Source: Elephas maximus indicus (taxonomy: Eukaryota; Chordata; Mammalia; Proboscidea; Elephantidae). Taken from it: DNA of 64,000 nt. Within the stretch, counting starts at the first letter, position 1. Each line of letters starts with the position of its first letter. Below are positions 46,016 to 58,261 of the stretch, in pieces. Under the pieces are notes generated by a model. That model ran no database searches. It was not told the origin of the DNA and saw only the letters and a list, made by a program, of their open reading frames with translations. Position numbers and translations under genes: made by a program. Where the stretch lies: the NCBI RefSeq assembly GCF_024166365.1, contig NC_064837.1:79355553-79419552 (forward strand), read 5' to 3'.

Positions 46016-47117
46016 TCTATTATAAAAGTAATATTTTTTATCTGCATCCAAAAATACATAATAGTTTTTACTCCAAAAATACCAGCTTCTTTCTCTTTTT
46101 TTTTTTTAATTGGTCTCAAGTGATTTAAATATTAAAAAAAGACTGTTCCTTTCTTTTTCTTCTTTGTTTTAGTGTTCTATTGCTATTTCACTGTCTTGCT
46201 GGAGAGCTGTTCCTGGTGATTACTAGTGATCACAAATAATGAAGGGAAAAATTAAATTTTTGGAGCGCAGATGTTTCTATGTTTATTTGAACCTTTTGAA
46301 GTTATTTTAAGTGAAGTGTAAAATTACAGGAAGAAAAAGTTGTGTTCCTCTACTAAATTGATATTTATGAGCAAGACACTGAACTAGTTACTGAGAAATG
46401 TACTTGGATGAATCAAACAATCTTGCCCTCTAGTTGTTTGAAATCTAGGAGGGGAGGGTCTCCAAAGTTGAATATTTTTAAAAACTTAAAAAAAGGTATG
46501 CCTCTTGTAGACTTAATAGCACAAATACAAGAAAAATACATGAATTCTATAGGATGATATAAAGGCAATTTCCAGATTCTACTTAGAAGTACAAAAGATA
46601 TTTAGAAGGGAGAAATATAAGTGAGTTCTTGCCTAGAAAAGTTTTCCATTCAATAGATTTCATCATCTTTGTTGGATATTTCATACCCCTGGATGGAAAA
46701 TTGCGAGAAATAATTGGAAAATATGCACTAATCTACAGAGAGATGCACAATTTTTTTTTTCTGTACTTAGAAAATTATTGTTTACATTAAGTAATGGACT
46801 TCTGGGTGTGTTAGTACCAATATATATTTTTCCCATGGGAAAGGTTTAATAAATGAGATACAGGGAATATAACACACTGCACTTCTTGGAAGTAAACACT
46901 TTGTTATATAAGTTGTATTACTGGTGGATATTAAAAAATAATAATAATGGAGATAATTATTTGCTGTTAATTATAGGCTGTGGATTTGTTTATCCCGTAT
47001 CCAGCAGTCGATCAAGCATGTAAAATTGTCACAATAATGAGTTTCATCTGTGTCATAAGAATGTAAATTAAGCGGGTCTGTGAATAAGTCAGCAATCCTC
47101 TCCTTAAGTCTGTAGAA
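46016..47117. other. Mostly unrecognised sequence
   Basis: AT-rich. 46370-46460 looks like a faint antisense L2 end (CTGAACTAGTTACTGAGAAA, then CAATCTTGCCCTCTAG). Nothing else is supported. Confidence 0.5.
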
Positions 47118-47317
47118 GTTTTACATCATCATCACACAATAATATTTATCAAGCACCCACATGCTTGAGGTGTTGTGCTAAAGCCTGCTTAACTCAAGAA
47201 AACCTACCTGTAATAAAATATTTACCTCAACAACAACTCCTTAAGGGCCATCCTGATCCCAGCCCCAGTTAGTAGTCACTCCTGAATTGTTACATGAAAA
47301 GAATTAAATGAACTTGA
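47118..47317 (+). repeat. Inverted duplication, left arm (about 200 bp)
   Basis: Matches the reverse complement of 47863-48055: AAGCACCCACATGCTTG, TATTTACCTCAACAAC, TTACATGAAAAGAATTAAAT and AATGAAC are shared in order, with roughly 15-20% mismatch by eye and small gaps. Confidence 0.85.
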
Positions 47318-47384
47318 TACAGGTGCTACAATATGAGGTGCCTTGGGAAGGCCTCTCTCACATACTCCCAAATGTTCGTGCCCC

Positions 47385-47562
47385 ACCTCTCCCTACCAGT
47401 TGCCCTGCAGTTGATGCCAACTCCTGACAACGCCATGTGTGTTAGCGCAGAACTGTGCTCCGGAGTGTTTTCAATGGCTGCTTTTTGGGAAGTAGATCAC
47501 CAGGTCTTTCTTCTGAGGCACCTGAGTGGACTCAAACTTCCAATCTTTCGTTTAACAGCCAA
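47385..47562 (-). mobile_element. AfroSINE (long form), inverted pair member 1
   Basis: CAGTTGATGCCAACTCCTGA, then CACCAGGTCTTTCTTCTGAG and TTTAACAGCC. It abuts a plus-strand SINE head to head. Confidence 0.78.
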
Positions 47563-47775
47563 GGGTCCCTGAGTGGTACAAATGGTTAAGTGCTCGGCTG
47601 TTAACTCACAGGCTGGAGGTTCAGGCCCGCCCGGAGGTACCTCAGAAGAAAGGCCTAGCAATTTATTTCTGAAAAAAATCACAGCCATTGAAAACCCTTT
47701 GGAGTACAGTTCTACTCTGACACACATGGGATCACCATGAGGCAGAACTGACTGGATGGAAACTGGCTGGTTTAC
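47563..47775 (+). mobile_element. AfroSINE (long form), inverted pair member 2
   Basis: AAGGGTCCCTGAGTGGTACA, then GGCTGGAGGTTCAGGCCCGC, CTCAGAAGAAAGGCCTAGCA and ACTGACTGGATGGAAACTGG. Confidence 0.85.
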
Positions 47776-47862
47776 TTATCCCTTCAGAGACAGGGCTGTG
47801 AGGAGAGCATGGAAAGGTGCCGGATATGTCACCTTGATAAAACTACGTGCATTTTATCTTTA

Positions 47863-48055
47863 CCAGGTTCATTTAATTCTTTTCATGTAATGATTCATTA
47901 GTGACTATTAGCTGGGACTAGAATAAGGATGGGCCTTAAATAGTTGTTGAGGTAAATACTACACAAGTAGGTCTTCTTGATTTAAGCAGGGTTTAATACA
48001 CCAAGCATGTGGGTGCTTAATAAATATTGTGTAATGATGATGGTGATATAAAACG
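47863..48055 (-). repeat. Inverted duplication, right arm
   Basis: The partner of 47118-47317. The two arms bracket about 545 bp that itself holds two oppositely oriented SINEs. Confidence 0.85.
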
Positions 48056-48079
48056 TTTATAAACTTCAGGTAAGTAGAA

Positions 48080-48450
48080 AACAATGAATAAGGAAGATCA
48101 AAGAAGAATTGATGCATTTGAATTATGGCGTTGGCAAAGAATATTGAATATACCGTGAAGAATGAACAAATCTGTCTTAGAAGAAATACAGCCAGGATAT
48201 TCCTTAGAAGCAAGGATGGCAAGACATGTTATCAGGAGGGTGTAGTCCCTGGAGAAGAACATCATGCTTGGTAAAGTAGAGGGTCAGCGAAAAAGAGGAA
48301 GCCCCTCAGTGGGATGGATTGACACAGTGGCTGCAACAACGGGCTGAAACATAGCAACTGCTGTGAGGACGGCGCAGGACCGGGCAGGGTTTCAGTTGTT
48401 GTGCGCAGGGTTGCTGTGAGTTGGAACTGACCCAATGGCACAAAACAACA
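48080..48450 (+). mobile_element. RTE LINE C-terminal end and tail
   Basis: AATGAATAAGGAAGATCAAA, then GGCGTTGGCAAAGAATATTG, CTTGGTAAAGTAGAGGGTCA and a final GGCACAAAACAACAACAG. The same order as the pieces at 23206 and 27370. Confidence 0.85.
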
Positions 48451-48454
48451 ACAG

Positions 48455-50845
48455 TTTTACCAAGAGCTGGACCTGGCTTAAAGGTCCAGCCCAAAGAGCT
48501 GTTATTTTTTAGATTTTATTAAAGTGTAGAAATGCACATGTTACACGTTATTAAAAAAAAATCAAATAGTACAGAAGAGCCTATAATAAGAAACAGTTTT
48601 CTCCTATCCCGTTTTCCAGTTCCAATCCTCATATGCAATCACTTTTAACTTTCTTTTTATTGCTTCTGATGATTGCCTGTATATCAATGAATAAGACATT
48701 TCTGGTCACTAATTGTTTTACCTACTTTGATATTATATATTCTCTTTTATTATAATAAAGACTTGGATCATTTAAACTATTTCCTAGCATTTTAGTTATC
48801 TTCTGGTAAACTTTGTAATATAGATAGCATAACTTAAAGTACTTTAAACATTTATATCTTGGGTTTTCAATTTTTGAAACATACACTGACTCCCCTGTGT
48901 AAGATGAAGATACTGGCACGCCTACCCTCTCATACTTTTGTGCCACTTCTACTTTTCAATTTCTGTTAGCTGTATCTTGTCTTTAACATTGTCATGGATT
49001 ATAATATATATATACACTTTAGATGACCATTTAGTGTGAATAAGAAGCTAAAATAATTGCTGTATTTACTCTCTAGCATTTTCAGTGTTTCCCTTTTTAC
49101 TGGCTACAAATAACTGGCCTGACCAGCTTTCTTTAAATTCATGATCACAAAACTCAAGTTGGTCATCCAATTCTAGCTTTCTGGAAAATTTACTTTTTCA
49201 CCCCCCAGGATGACTTTTGTACCTTCTGTCTCCCTCAACTAAAGATTTTCTCTTATACTGTAGAAAATAAAAGCCATGAGATAAGGAACTCCCTTGACAT
49301 CCCACACTAAATCTACAATCCTTCCTATAACTGCATTCCTCCTCTACTATTAAAGTGAAGAATGTGTCTCTGTCAAAGATCAGTCTTTCCACCTGTGATC
49401 TGGACTCCCAACCTTCTTACCTGTGTAAAGATTTTGTTGCTTTGATTATTCCTTCCATTCTGCATTATCAGTGTCTCCTCTGCTGGATGTTGCCATCAGC
49501 ATATAAACATACTCTAATATCACTCATCTTAAAAACCAAGACCAAAAACAAATTAAAAAAACCCCTCTACCCACTGTCCCTCCATATCAACAGTCCACTG
49601 ATTGATGTGTCTGCTTTCAGCCCCATGACTGTTCCCTTCCAGTCCATTCTCCTAAATTAGTCAGAGCCTAACTGCCCTTCAGGAACTTCAAGTTGTACTT
49701 TCAAACTTCCTACTATGACCTATAAGGGTCTGTCTGTTCTGATTCCTGCCTGTGTCTCCATCTTCAAAGTGCTGGGGGAGACTAGTGAATGAAGTAGGTT
49801 AAGTTTTCTGTTCTCATGAATCTTTCTGTTTTAGAAGGGGGAGACAGACAATAAACAATAAATGTCATGAGTAAGCAGTACCAAGAAGACAATTAAGCAG
49901 AGGGATGTGTTAGAAAGTGACTGATGCTTGTGGGGGTCTTTTATAGACTGAGTGCCTCTCTGAAGGGACTATTGAGCTGAATGATACAAAGGGACTTTTA
50001 GTGCTTTCTAAGAAAAGGTTTATTCCTCACTTACACTATGTGCCCATCATGGATCAGCTGGGAGCTCTGCTCCATATCTGTCTAAATCTAGGACCCAGGC
50101 TGAGGGCAGCCACCATCAGAAAACTTGCTGGTTGCTATGACAAATGGAAAGAGGATTCTGGAGGGTACAATGAATGAAAGGCTCTAGCCTGGAAGTGACA
50201 CTTGTCTCTTCTGCTCACAACCCATTGACCAGAACTAACCACATGACCTCACCAAAAAGGGGCTGGGAAGTGTAATCCTACCATGTCCTGAAACACAGAA
50301 AATAACTGGAAAACATTGTTAATGACTACCACAATCCTTCACACCCACAAGTTTTGCTGCTATCCCATTCCTCTAAAACTGAGGAAATTATTTCCTACTA
50401 TTTTACAGAGCTGGAAGAATGAGTCCTTAGAATGTTACTTCATTTTTCCTAGTCAGGTTTCCAATTTCCAATTTTTCTAGCCTCAGTTAAGCTGCCTGAA
50501 CTTTTCTAAAGGTAAAAAAGTCTGGCGGTATGAATATTCTCCATATCAACTTCTCAGAGCAAAAATCAAAGAAATGGGCCTAGGACTGTCTCACTGATTT
50601 TATGGGTGATGGTTTTAATTTCAAGATTATTATGTATTGCACACATATTTGAAAGAGGAAGTAAAATGTTCAACCAATATACTACTACAACATGCATGTT
50701 TTTTTATTCTAGTGTTTTAAAAATATTTCATCTTTTGTTCTATTTGGAATCAGGCCTGATATTAAATATATCATATAACTAAATATAAACTGAATACCTA
50801 TATGCCCACCACCCAGTTTATAAAGTAAAATATTACATATATACT
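48455..50845. other. Mostly single-copy sequence with small L2 fragments
   Basis: 49660-49760 resembles sense L2 (TATGACCTATAAGGGTCTGT). 49765-49930 resembles antisense L2 (GGGGGAGACAGACAATAAAC). The rest shows no exon or repeat I can name. Confidence 0.5.
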
Positions 50846-51175
50846 ATTGTTTTGTGCCTTCAAGTCGATTCCGACTCACCGCGACCCTATAGGACACGGT
50901 AGAACTGCCCCATAGGAATGGCTGGTAGATTTAAACTGCTGACCTTTTGGTTAGAAGCCTGAGCTCTTAACCACTTCACCACCAAAAAAAAAAAAAAAAA
51001 AAAAAACCTGTTGCCTTCAAGTCAATTCCAACTCATAGTGACCCTATAGGACAGAGTAGAACTGCCCCATAGGGTTTCCAAGAAGTGCCTGGTGGATTTG
51101 AACTACTGACCTTTTGGTTATCAGCTGTAGCACTTAACCACTACACCACCAGGTTTCCACTTCACCACTCCAGTG
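50846..51175 (-). mobile_element. AfroSINE split by a second AfroSINE
   Basis: The outer copy runs GTGCCTTCAAGTCGATTCCG to AACCACTTCACCACC (about 50985). It is then interrupted at an A-run by an inner copy (about 51003-51160: CCTGTTGCCTTCAAGTC to CACCACCAGGTTTCC). The target word ACTTCACCAC is repeated after the inner copy. Confidence 0.85.
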
Positions 51176-51324
51176 GACTCCATATATACATATATACAAG
51201 TAGGCCCCTTTTCACACTTAATCACATTTCTCTTTCTCCAAGCTTCCCCAGAAATAACCAATATTCTGGATTTGAAATTTTTGCTGCCCATGCATTTCTT
51301 TAAACTTTTGCTACATATGTGTAT

Positions 51325-51745
51325 ATTAGTTGCATTAGTTTCCTAGGGTTGCCGTACCTAACACAAATTGGGTGGCTTAAAACAACAGCAATTTCTTTTG
51401 TCACATTTTTTTCAGGCTAGAAGGCTGAAATCAAGGTGTCTGCAGGATTGGTTTCTTCTGAAGGCTCTAGAGAGAATCTGTTCCATGCCTCTCTCTCCTA
51501 GCTTCTGGTGGTTGCCAGCAATTCTTGATGTTCCATGGCTTGTAAAAACATTGCTCTGATCTCTGCCTCCATTTTCACCTGGCTTTCTCCCTGTGTGTTC
51601 CTGTGTCGAAATTTCCCTCTTTTTATAAGGACATCAGTTATTGGATTAGGGCCCACCCTAATCAAGTATAATCTCAACTTGATTACATCTGTACAGACCC
51701 TACTTCCAATCCATTTAAAATATATAGTATTTCTGAGATTTTTTG
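51325..51745 (-). mobile_element. MaLR-type (MLT1-like) LTR, minus strand
   Basis: Plus-strand words TTAGTTTCCTAGGGTTGCCG, GGGTGGCTTAAAACAACAGC, AAGGACATCAGTTATTGGAT and TAGGGCCCACCCTAATCAAG are the reverse complement of a mammalian MaLR LTR. It lacks its outer end. Confidence 0.7.
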
Positions 51746-52622
51746 CTTCCAACCATGATGGAGTAAAAAAACGGATTTATCCTTTTGCCATGAAAAACTA
51801 AGTAGGCAAAATAAATGACACAATGGTTTTCAGATTTTAGACAACAGGCAGTGAAAGTGATCTCTGAGAGAAGGAAAATAATGAGGTGAACCATATTAAT
51901 GCCCCAGCTTACTGCTTGGTGGGAATTTCAGGCTACATGCAAAGAGAGGGTACCCAAGCAGAGCCCAGTCTCCCTCAGTTGAGGAGACAGAATTCAGAGT
52001 TCATACAAAAAAAAACTCACTATAATTTATGGAGCCGAGTATGAGAGAAGAGAGAGCTGCATGGGGAAAGCTCCAGAGGAGTACTGATCAGTGCATGTGT
52101 GTGAGGAAAATGCTAAGGCAGTAAAAGACCAACAGAAAGATTCATGCAGGACCATCTCCAGAGCTCACACATCATATGTCCCCATCAGCCAGAATAAAAA
52201 GGTCTCCCAACACAAGGGGCATTCTCACAAAAATATTGAGTCAGTAGTGGGACCAAATCAGTCCAGATTAGAGGCTATAGTTGACCCACCTAACACAATA
52301 TAAAGCAACCTTCAAAAACATCCAATCGATTACAAGTAACTGCACCCAAAAACAAAGCCACAAAATATTCTTTAAAACAAAAACTCCAACATTCAACAGG
52401 GTAAAATTCACAATATATAGTATTAAATAAAAAATTACCAAGCATGCAAAAATCAGGCAGAAAATAAGACATATAATGAAAAGACACATCAATCAGTATA
52501 GACAGACTCAGAAATGACAGAGGTGATAGAATTAGTTGGCCAGAATGTTAAAACAGCTAATATATAGTCCATATGTAAAACCACACAGAAGGATAAGCAT
52601 GTTAAGGACAGTCACGAAAGAT

Positions 52623-52674
52623 TTTTTTTTTAATGATTTTTATTGCACTTTAAGTGAAAGTTTACAAATCCAGT
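52623..52674 (-). mobile_element. L1 3' tail joined to U6
   Basis: The minus strand after U6 reads TTTGTAAACTTTCACTTAAA, then GTGCAATAAAAATCATT and an A-run, the common L1 3' end of this genome. ACGAAAGAT (52614-52622) and ATGAAAGAT (52782-52790) flank the whole unit as a target duplication. Confidence 0.88.
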
Positions 52675-52724
52675 AAAAATATGCAACGTTTCACAAATTT
52701 GCATGTCATCCTTGTGCAGGGGCC

Positions 52725-52763
<39 letters not shown>

Positions 52764-52781
52764 CACTGCTGAAGCGAGCAC
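52675..52781 (-). pseudogene. U6 snRNA retropseudogene, fused to an L1 tail
   Basis: The minus strand reads GTGCTCGCTTCAGCAGTGCA, then TACTAAAATTGGAACGATAC, AGAGAAGATTAGCATGGCCC and CTGCACAAGGATGACATGCA. It is full length (107 nt). The changes I see are mostly CpG-type (for example GCGCAAGG to GCACAAGG). It is not a working U6 gene: it is followed directly by an L1 tail and a poly(A), and it has no visible TATA/PSE promoter. Confidence 0.92.
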
Positions 52782-53668
52782 ATGAAAGATATTTTTTTAA
52801 AAGGCAAATAGAGCTAGAGAAGGAAAAAGTTCTGAGAAGAAAAACAATCTGGATGAGATTATCAACAGATTAGACACTGCAGAACAGAAGATTAATAAAC
52901 TTGACATAATAAATCATCCAAAATGAAACAGAGTAAAGACTTTAAAAAAAGTGAACAGAACAGGAAAAAAAAAAAAGTGAGCTGTGGGACCAGCAGCCTA
53001 ATATAAGTGTAGTTGGATTCTCAGAAAGAAGAGGGGAAATGAGATTATATATGTACATATATGCTAAAATTTTTTCAAATGTAATGAAAATTATAAGCTT
53101 ACATTTCCAAGAAGATCAATGAACCCCAAGCAGAAGATGTATAAAGAAAACCATGCCAATGCACGTCATAATCAAATAACTTAAAATCCAGTGATAAAGA
53201 AAAACTTTAAAACCAGCCAGAGAAGAAAGACACATGTAGATTGGAACAAAGGTAAGAAAGACAATAGACTTCTTATTGAAAACAATGAAAGCAAAAAGAC
53301 AATGGAACATCTTTAATGTACAGATAGAAAAAAAATGGTCACCTAGAATTCTATATACCATGAAAATATGTTTTAAAAAAGAAAATGAAATAAATACTAA
53401 TTTACACTTTAAAAAGTTTGAAGAATTCATCACCAGACGAACATCATCATAGGAAATGTTAAAAAAAAAAAAAAAAAAAACTCCAGGCAGACAAAAATTA
53501 TGCCAGCTGTAAATCAGGATACATCTGAAGGAATAAAGAACCCTGAAAATGGCAAATATGTGTTTAAATATGGTATACTTTTTTCTAATTTTTAAATGTC
53601 TTTAAGAAATAATTGACTGTTTAAAGAAAAAAAATAGGATCAATGTATTATTGTCCTTAGTACACATA

Positions 53669-53820
53669 GGGAGCCCTGGTTGCACAGTGGATAAGAGCTC
53701 AGCTCCTAACCAAGAGGTTGGCAGTTTGAATCTACCAGCCACTCCTTGGAAACCCTATGGGGCAGTTCTACTCTATCCTACATGGTCACTCAAATTGACT
53801 CAATGGCAATGCTTTTTAAT
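53669..53820 (+). mobile_element. AfroSINE, first of three in series
   Basis: GGAGCCCTGGTTGCACAGTG, then GTTGGCAGTTTGAATCTACC and TTGACTCAATGGCAATGC, followed by TTAATATACATAGAG. Confidence 0.9.
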
Positions 53821-53830
53821 ATACATAGAG

Positions 53831-53997
53831 GAGCCCTGGTGACACAGTGGTTAAGAACTTGGCTGCTGACCAAAAGGTCAGCAGTTTGAATCCATCAGCT
53901 GCTTCTTGGAAACTGTATGGGGCAATTCTCTGTTCTATAGGGTCACTCTGAGCTGGAATTGACTCAACGGCAATGGGTTTGGTTTCGGTTTTAATAT
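53831..53997 (+). mobile_element. AfroSINE, second of three in series
   Basis: GAGCCCTGGTGACACAGTGG, then CAACGGCAATGGGTTTGGTT, followed by TTAATATACATAGAA. Confidence 0.92.
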
Positions 53998-54008
53998 ACA
54001 TAGAAAGG

Positions 54009-54205
54009 TGCCCTCGTGGTGCAGTGGTTAAGCACCTGGCTGCTAACTGAAAGGTCGGCAGTTTGAATTGAGCAGCTTCTCTGTGGGAGAAAGATATGCT
54101 AGTCTGCTACAGCCTTGGAAACACTATGGGACAATTTGACTCTGTCCTGTAGGATCTGTATGAGTCAGAATCAACTCAAATGCAACGAGTTTGGTTTCTA
54201 ATATA
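54009..54205 (+). mobile_element. AfroSINE (long form), third of three in series
   Basis: GTGCCCTCGTGGTGCAGTGG, then GAAAGATATGCTAGTCTGCT and CAACGAGTTTGGTTTC, followed by TAATATACCTAGAAA. Confidence 0.9.
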
Positions 54206-54913
54206 CCTAGAAATAAAATGTATGACAGTAGCACAAAATTCAGGAAACGGAAAATCATGTAAACTATTGTAATGATCTTCTACTATACGTGAAGAGTAAT
54301 ATCAGAAAGTAAACTCTAATAAGTTAAAGATCTGTACTATAAACCCAAAAGCAGCATCTAAATAAATGATGCAAAGAAGTACAGATAATAAGCAAATAAA
54401 GGAGATAAAATGGAGTCATAAAATATACTCAATCCAAAAGATGGTGGGAAAAAAAGGCGGAGCACAAAGAAGAAATGTGATAAATAGCAAATGGTAGATT
54501 AAATCTAACCTTAATAATTACATCAAATGTAAATGGTCTAAACACACCAATTAAACGTAGAGATTGTCAGATTGTATAGAAAAGGAGGACAATACTAAAT
54601 ATGTATGCACTTAATAACAGAGCTTCAAAATATATTTTTAAATGATAGAACTAAAAGAATAAATAGGCAAATCCACTATTACAGTTCTCACAATAATTGA
54701 TAGAAAAAAATCAGTAAGGCCAGAAGACCTGAAGAACTCTATCAAACTACTCTAGCAGATAATGCGTACTTTTCAAGTACAACTGAAACATTTACAAAAA
54801 TAGACCATACGATGGGCCACAAACCAAGTCTCATTAAATGTAAAAGGATTCAAATCATACAAAATATGGTTTCTAACCACAAAACAATGAAATTAGAATG
54901 AAATAACAGACCT

Positions 54914-55450
54914 CTACCAACCTGAGCCCAGAAGAACTAGATGGTGCCTGGCTATCACCACCAACTGCTATGACAAGGATCACAATAGAGAATCTTAGAC
55001 AGAGTGGGAGAAAAATGTAGAACAAAATTCAAATTTACAAAAAAACAAAAAAAACCAGACTTACTGTTCTGATAGAAACTGGAGAAACCCCCAAGATTAT
55101 GGCCCTTGGACACTTCTAACTCAGAACTGAAGCCACTCCTGAAGTTCCACTTTCAGCCAAAGACTACACAGGCCTATAAAACAAACAATAACACATGTGA
55201 GGAACATGCTTCTTAGATCAATCAAGTATACCAGACTAAATGCACAACACCCACCTAAAAGCAAAGGCAATAAGGCAGGAAGGAACAAGAAAACCAGATG
55301 AATGGAAACAGGAAACCCAGGCTGGAAAGGCAGAGAGTGCTGACATATTGTAGGGGTTACAATGAATGTCACAAAATAATTTGTGTATACACTTTTGAAT
55401 GAGAAATTAATTTTCTCTGTAAACTTTCACTTAAAGCACAATTATTTTTT
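54914..55450 (+). mobile_element. 5'-truncated L1 3' UTR inside the ancient L1
   Basis: TACCAACCTGAGCCCAGAAG, then GAACTAGATGGTGCCTGGCT, ending AAACTTTCACTTAAAGCACA. The ancient L1 resumes after it. Confidence 0.85.
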
Positions 55451-56079
55451 ATAAAAGAAAGCAATAACAGAAAGACACCTGATAAATACCCATGTATTTG
55501 GAAACTAAACAACATCCATTTTTAAATAGTCCATGAGTCAAAAAAGAAATCACAGGTGAAATTAAAAGTATTTTGAACTTAATGAAAATAAGTCTAACAA
55601 ATTTGTGGGATGTAGCAAAGCTGTGCTTAAAGGAAATTTTATAGCACTAAATAGTAAAGTCTCAAATGAAAAACCTAAGTTTTTAAAATCTAGAAAGTAT
55701 GCTAGAAAAGAGGAACAAAATAAACCCAAAGTAAGAACAAGAAAGGAATAATAAAAGGAAGAAATCAATGAACTAGAAAAAGAGAAAATAAATGAAATCA
55801 AAAGCAGGTGATTTGAGAAGATCCATAAGATTGATAAACCTCTAGCTAGATAAACTAGGGTAAAAGGAGAAAAGACTCAAACTACTACCAGGAATGAGAG
55901 ACGTGACATCACTATAGAACTTTTAGACACTGAGAAAATGATATGGGACTATTGTGAAAGAGTTTAATAGCAACAACCTAAACAAATTATATGAAATAGA
56001 CAAATTCTTTGAAGGCATGAACTATCCAAGCTGACAAGAAGAAACAGAGAAACGAATTCTCAGTGATGGTGTAAGAAGC

Positions 56080-58260
56080 TCAGCAGAACCTCTCCCCAAT
56101 GAAACAACCACTTCAGTCATGAAAATTATTTTAAAAACAAACATTTAAAGACTTTGGAAATTGTCCTAAGGGCATAGTGCAAAGGGAGAGATATTTATTC
56201 AAGAAAACCTTCCAAATCTTGATGAGAACAACAGGAGTATGTTGCATTTGAGTCACAACTCATTACCACCACCATCCAGCTTATTGTGACAAAAACTTTA
56301 CTCCAGGTGGCTACGGCCAAGAGAGGGGCTCCGTCTCTTCCCAGCTCCCAGTCTAAGGCTACAGAGTCTCCCAAGGTGGGGCAGGCTTCCAGCAACTCTA
56401 ATTCCCCCCCCTACAAGTTTGTATGGCAGAAGCTGTATTCCAGGCAGGCGCAGCCAATAGAATCGGGGATTCTTACCATATCTACCCACACTTGAAGAGT
56501 AGAAGCTCTACTCCAAATGGAGCAGGCCAGGAATAAAGAGCCCTGATTGCCCTTGCCATATCTTGCTTATAGAACGCAGGATAAATGCCAGGAAGGGAAA
56601 GCCAAGAAGACCGGGATCTACCATCTCCATCCAACACCCACTCATAAAACAGGGATTTAACTCCAGGAGAAGCAGGATGCTGTACCCACTCCAACCTCTG
56701 ATGCACTGGCATAGAGGTTCTGTCCAGGAGTAGAGACAGGCTTTAAGGACAGAGAGCTCTGTAACTCTCCCTGAAAAAGATGATTTTATTTTTAACAGAA
56801 TGGGGGGAACTTCATACCTAAAGGTCCTGTTGAAAACAAGGGAGAATTTGTTAATGATGAAATAAGAGGAAGAGCTTACTTATACAATACTACCAGCAAC
56901 AAGCAAAGTGGTAGATCAGTTAGAAATTTTACAGAGAGAACCAGGGAAAAAGAAAATAAGAGCCTTTCTGGGGTCTGAGCAAGCCTCAAAGACTGGCCCT
57001 ATAAAGTGGCCTAACTTAACTAGATCACTCCATGGGGTAATTTATGCCCCAGGATGTTGTTTAAAGCAATAATTAGTTATTAAGTAGTAAAAGTTAACAG
57101 TCATATGCGATGCCAATATAGGCAGAACAGCCAGAAACTTAATTGGACTAAAAGGGAAAGATGTAGTCAAAGAGCGCCTCACTAAAACCAAAATCATCCC
57201 AGGCACTCAGGAAGATGATGCACATGTTCTAGGCTATGATTATTGAGAAGGAGCAGCAGAGACTGCACACTGCAAGGGAAATTGACTTCATTGAATGAGT
57301 CCACCCAAGACACTAAACAAATAAACAAGGAAAAAACAACAATAAGTCAGTTTCCAGGTTCACCATGATATATTTTCTAAAATATTCAGTTTTCAACAAC
57401 AACAACAAAAAATTAAGAGACATGCAAAGAAACAGGAAGGAGTGACACATACACGGGAAATAAAGCAGGCAGTAGAAACTTCCTTTCAGAGACCCAGAAG
57501 TTGGTTTTAGCAGACAAAAATTTCAAAGCTTCTATTGTAAAAACATTCAAACAACAAAAGCAAGCCATGATTAAGTAGGTAAAGGAGGTAGGATGGCAAC
57601 ATCTCATCAAACAGAGAATGTAAATAAAAAGATAGGTACTATAACAATGAACCAAATGCATATTGTGGAGTTGAAAAGTACCATAATGGAAACGAAAAAT
57701 TTACTAGAGACTCAACAGTAGGTTTCAACTAACAAATGGAAAAACCAGAGAATTTGGATATAGAGCCACGGAAAAAAGAATAATGAAAAACTAACAGAGC
57801 CTTGGATAATTGTGGGACACCATTAAGCAAACCAACATACATGTAATGAGAGTACCAAATGAGAGGAGAGAGAAAGGAGCAGAACAATATTGAAGACATA
57901 ATGCCAGTTTTGCTGGAAAAACATTAATCTACACATCCAAGAATCTAAACAAACTCCAAGTAGAATAAATGCAAGGAGGTAGATCCACACCCAGACATTT
58001 CAGAGTAAAAATGATGAATGCAAATGGCAAAGAGAAATTTTTGAAATCAGCAAGAGAAAAATGACTCATTGCATATATGAGAACCCAACTAAAATTAGCA
58101 CCTGACTTCTCATTACAAACACTGGAGAACAGAACGCAATGGGATGACATATTCAAAATACTGAAAGAAAAATAACGTCGACCAAGAATTTTATACCCAG
58201 CAAAATTAATTTAAAAAATAAAGACAAAATAAAAATATTCCTGGATACAAAAACTGAGAG
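56080..58260 (+). mobile_element. Second ancient L1 (5' UTR and ORF1)
   Basis: A 5' UTR-like stretch (56080-57330) precedes an ORF1-like region: GCCTTGGATAATTGTGGGAC, then CACATCCAAGAATCTAAACA and AATGGGATGACATATTCAAA. ORF2 is absent; it is cut by the LTR at 58262. It may be a HAL1-type (ORF1-only) element or simply truncated. Confidence 0.6.
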
Positions 58261-58261
58261 A

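Larger units (their letters stand above)
51750..56080 (+). mobile_element. Ancient L1 (L1M-like), interrupted
   Basis: Starts with a decayed L1 5' end (CCAACCATGATGGAGTAAAA). The ORF1 region is at about 52860-53440 and the ORF2 endonuclease region at about 54500-54910 (AAATGTAAATGGTCTAAACA, then AACCACAAAACAATGAAATT). It continues at 55450-56080. Stops are everywhere. It hosts the U6-L1 chimera, three SINEs and an L1 tail. Confidence 0.75.

Noticed and set aside
52675-52781. Possible functional U6 gene
   Set aside because: It is fused to an L1 tail and poly(A), sits between target duplications and carries several substitutions.
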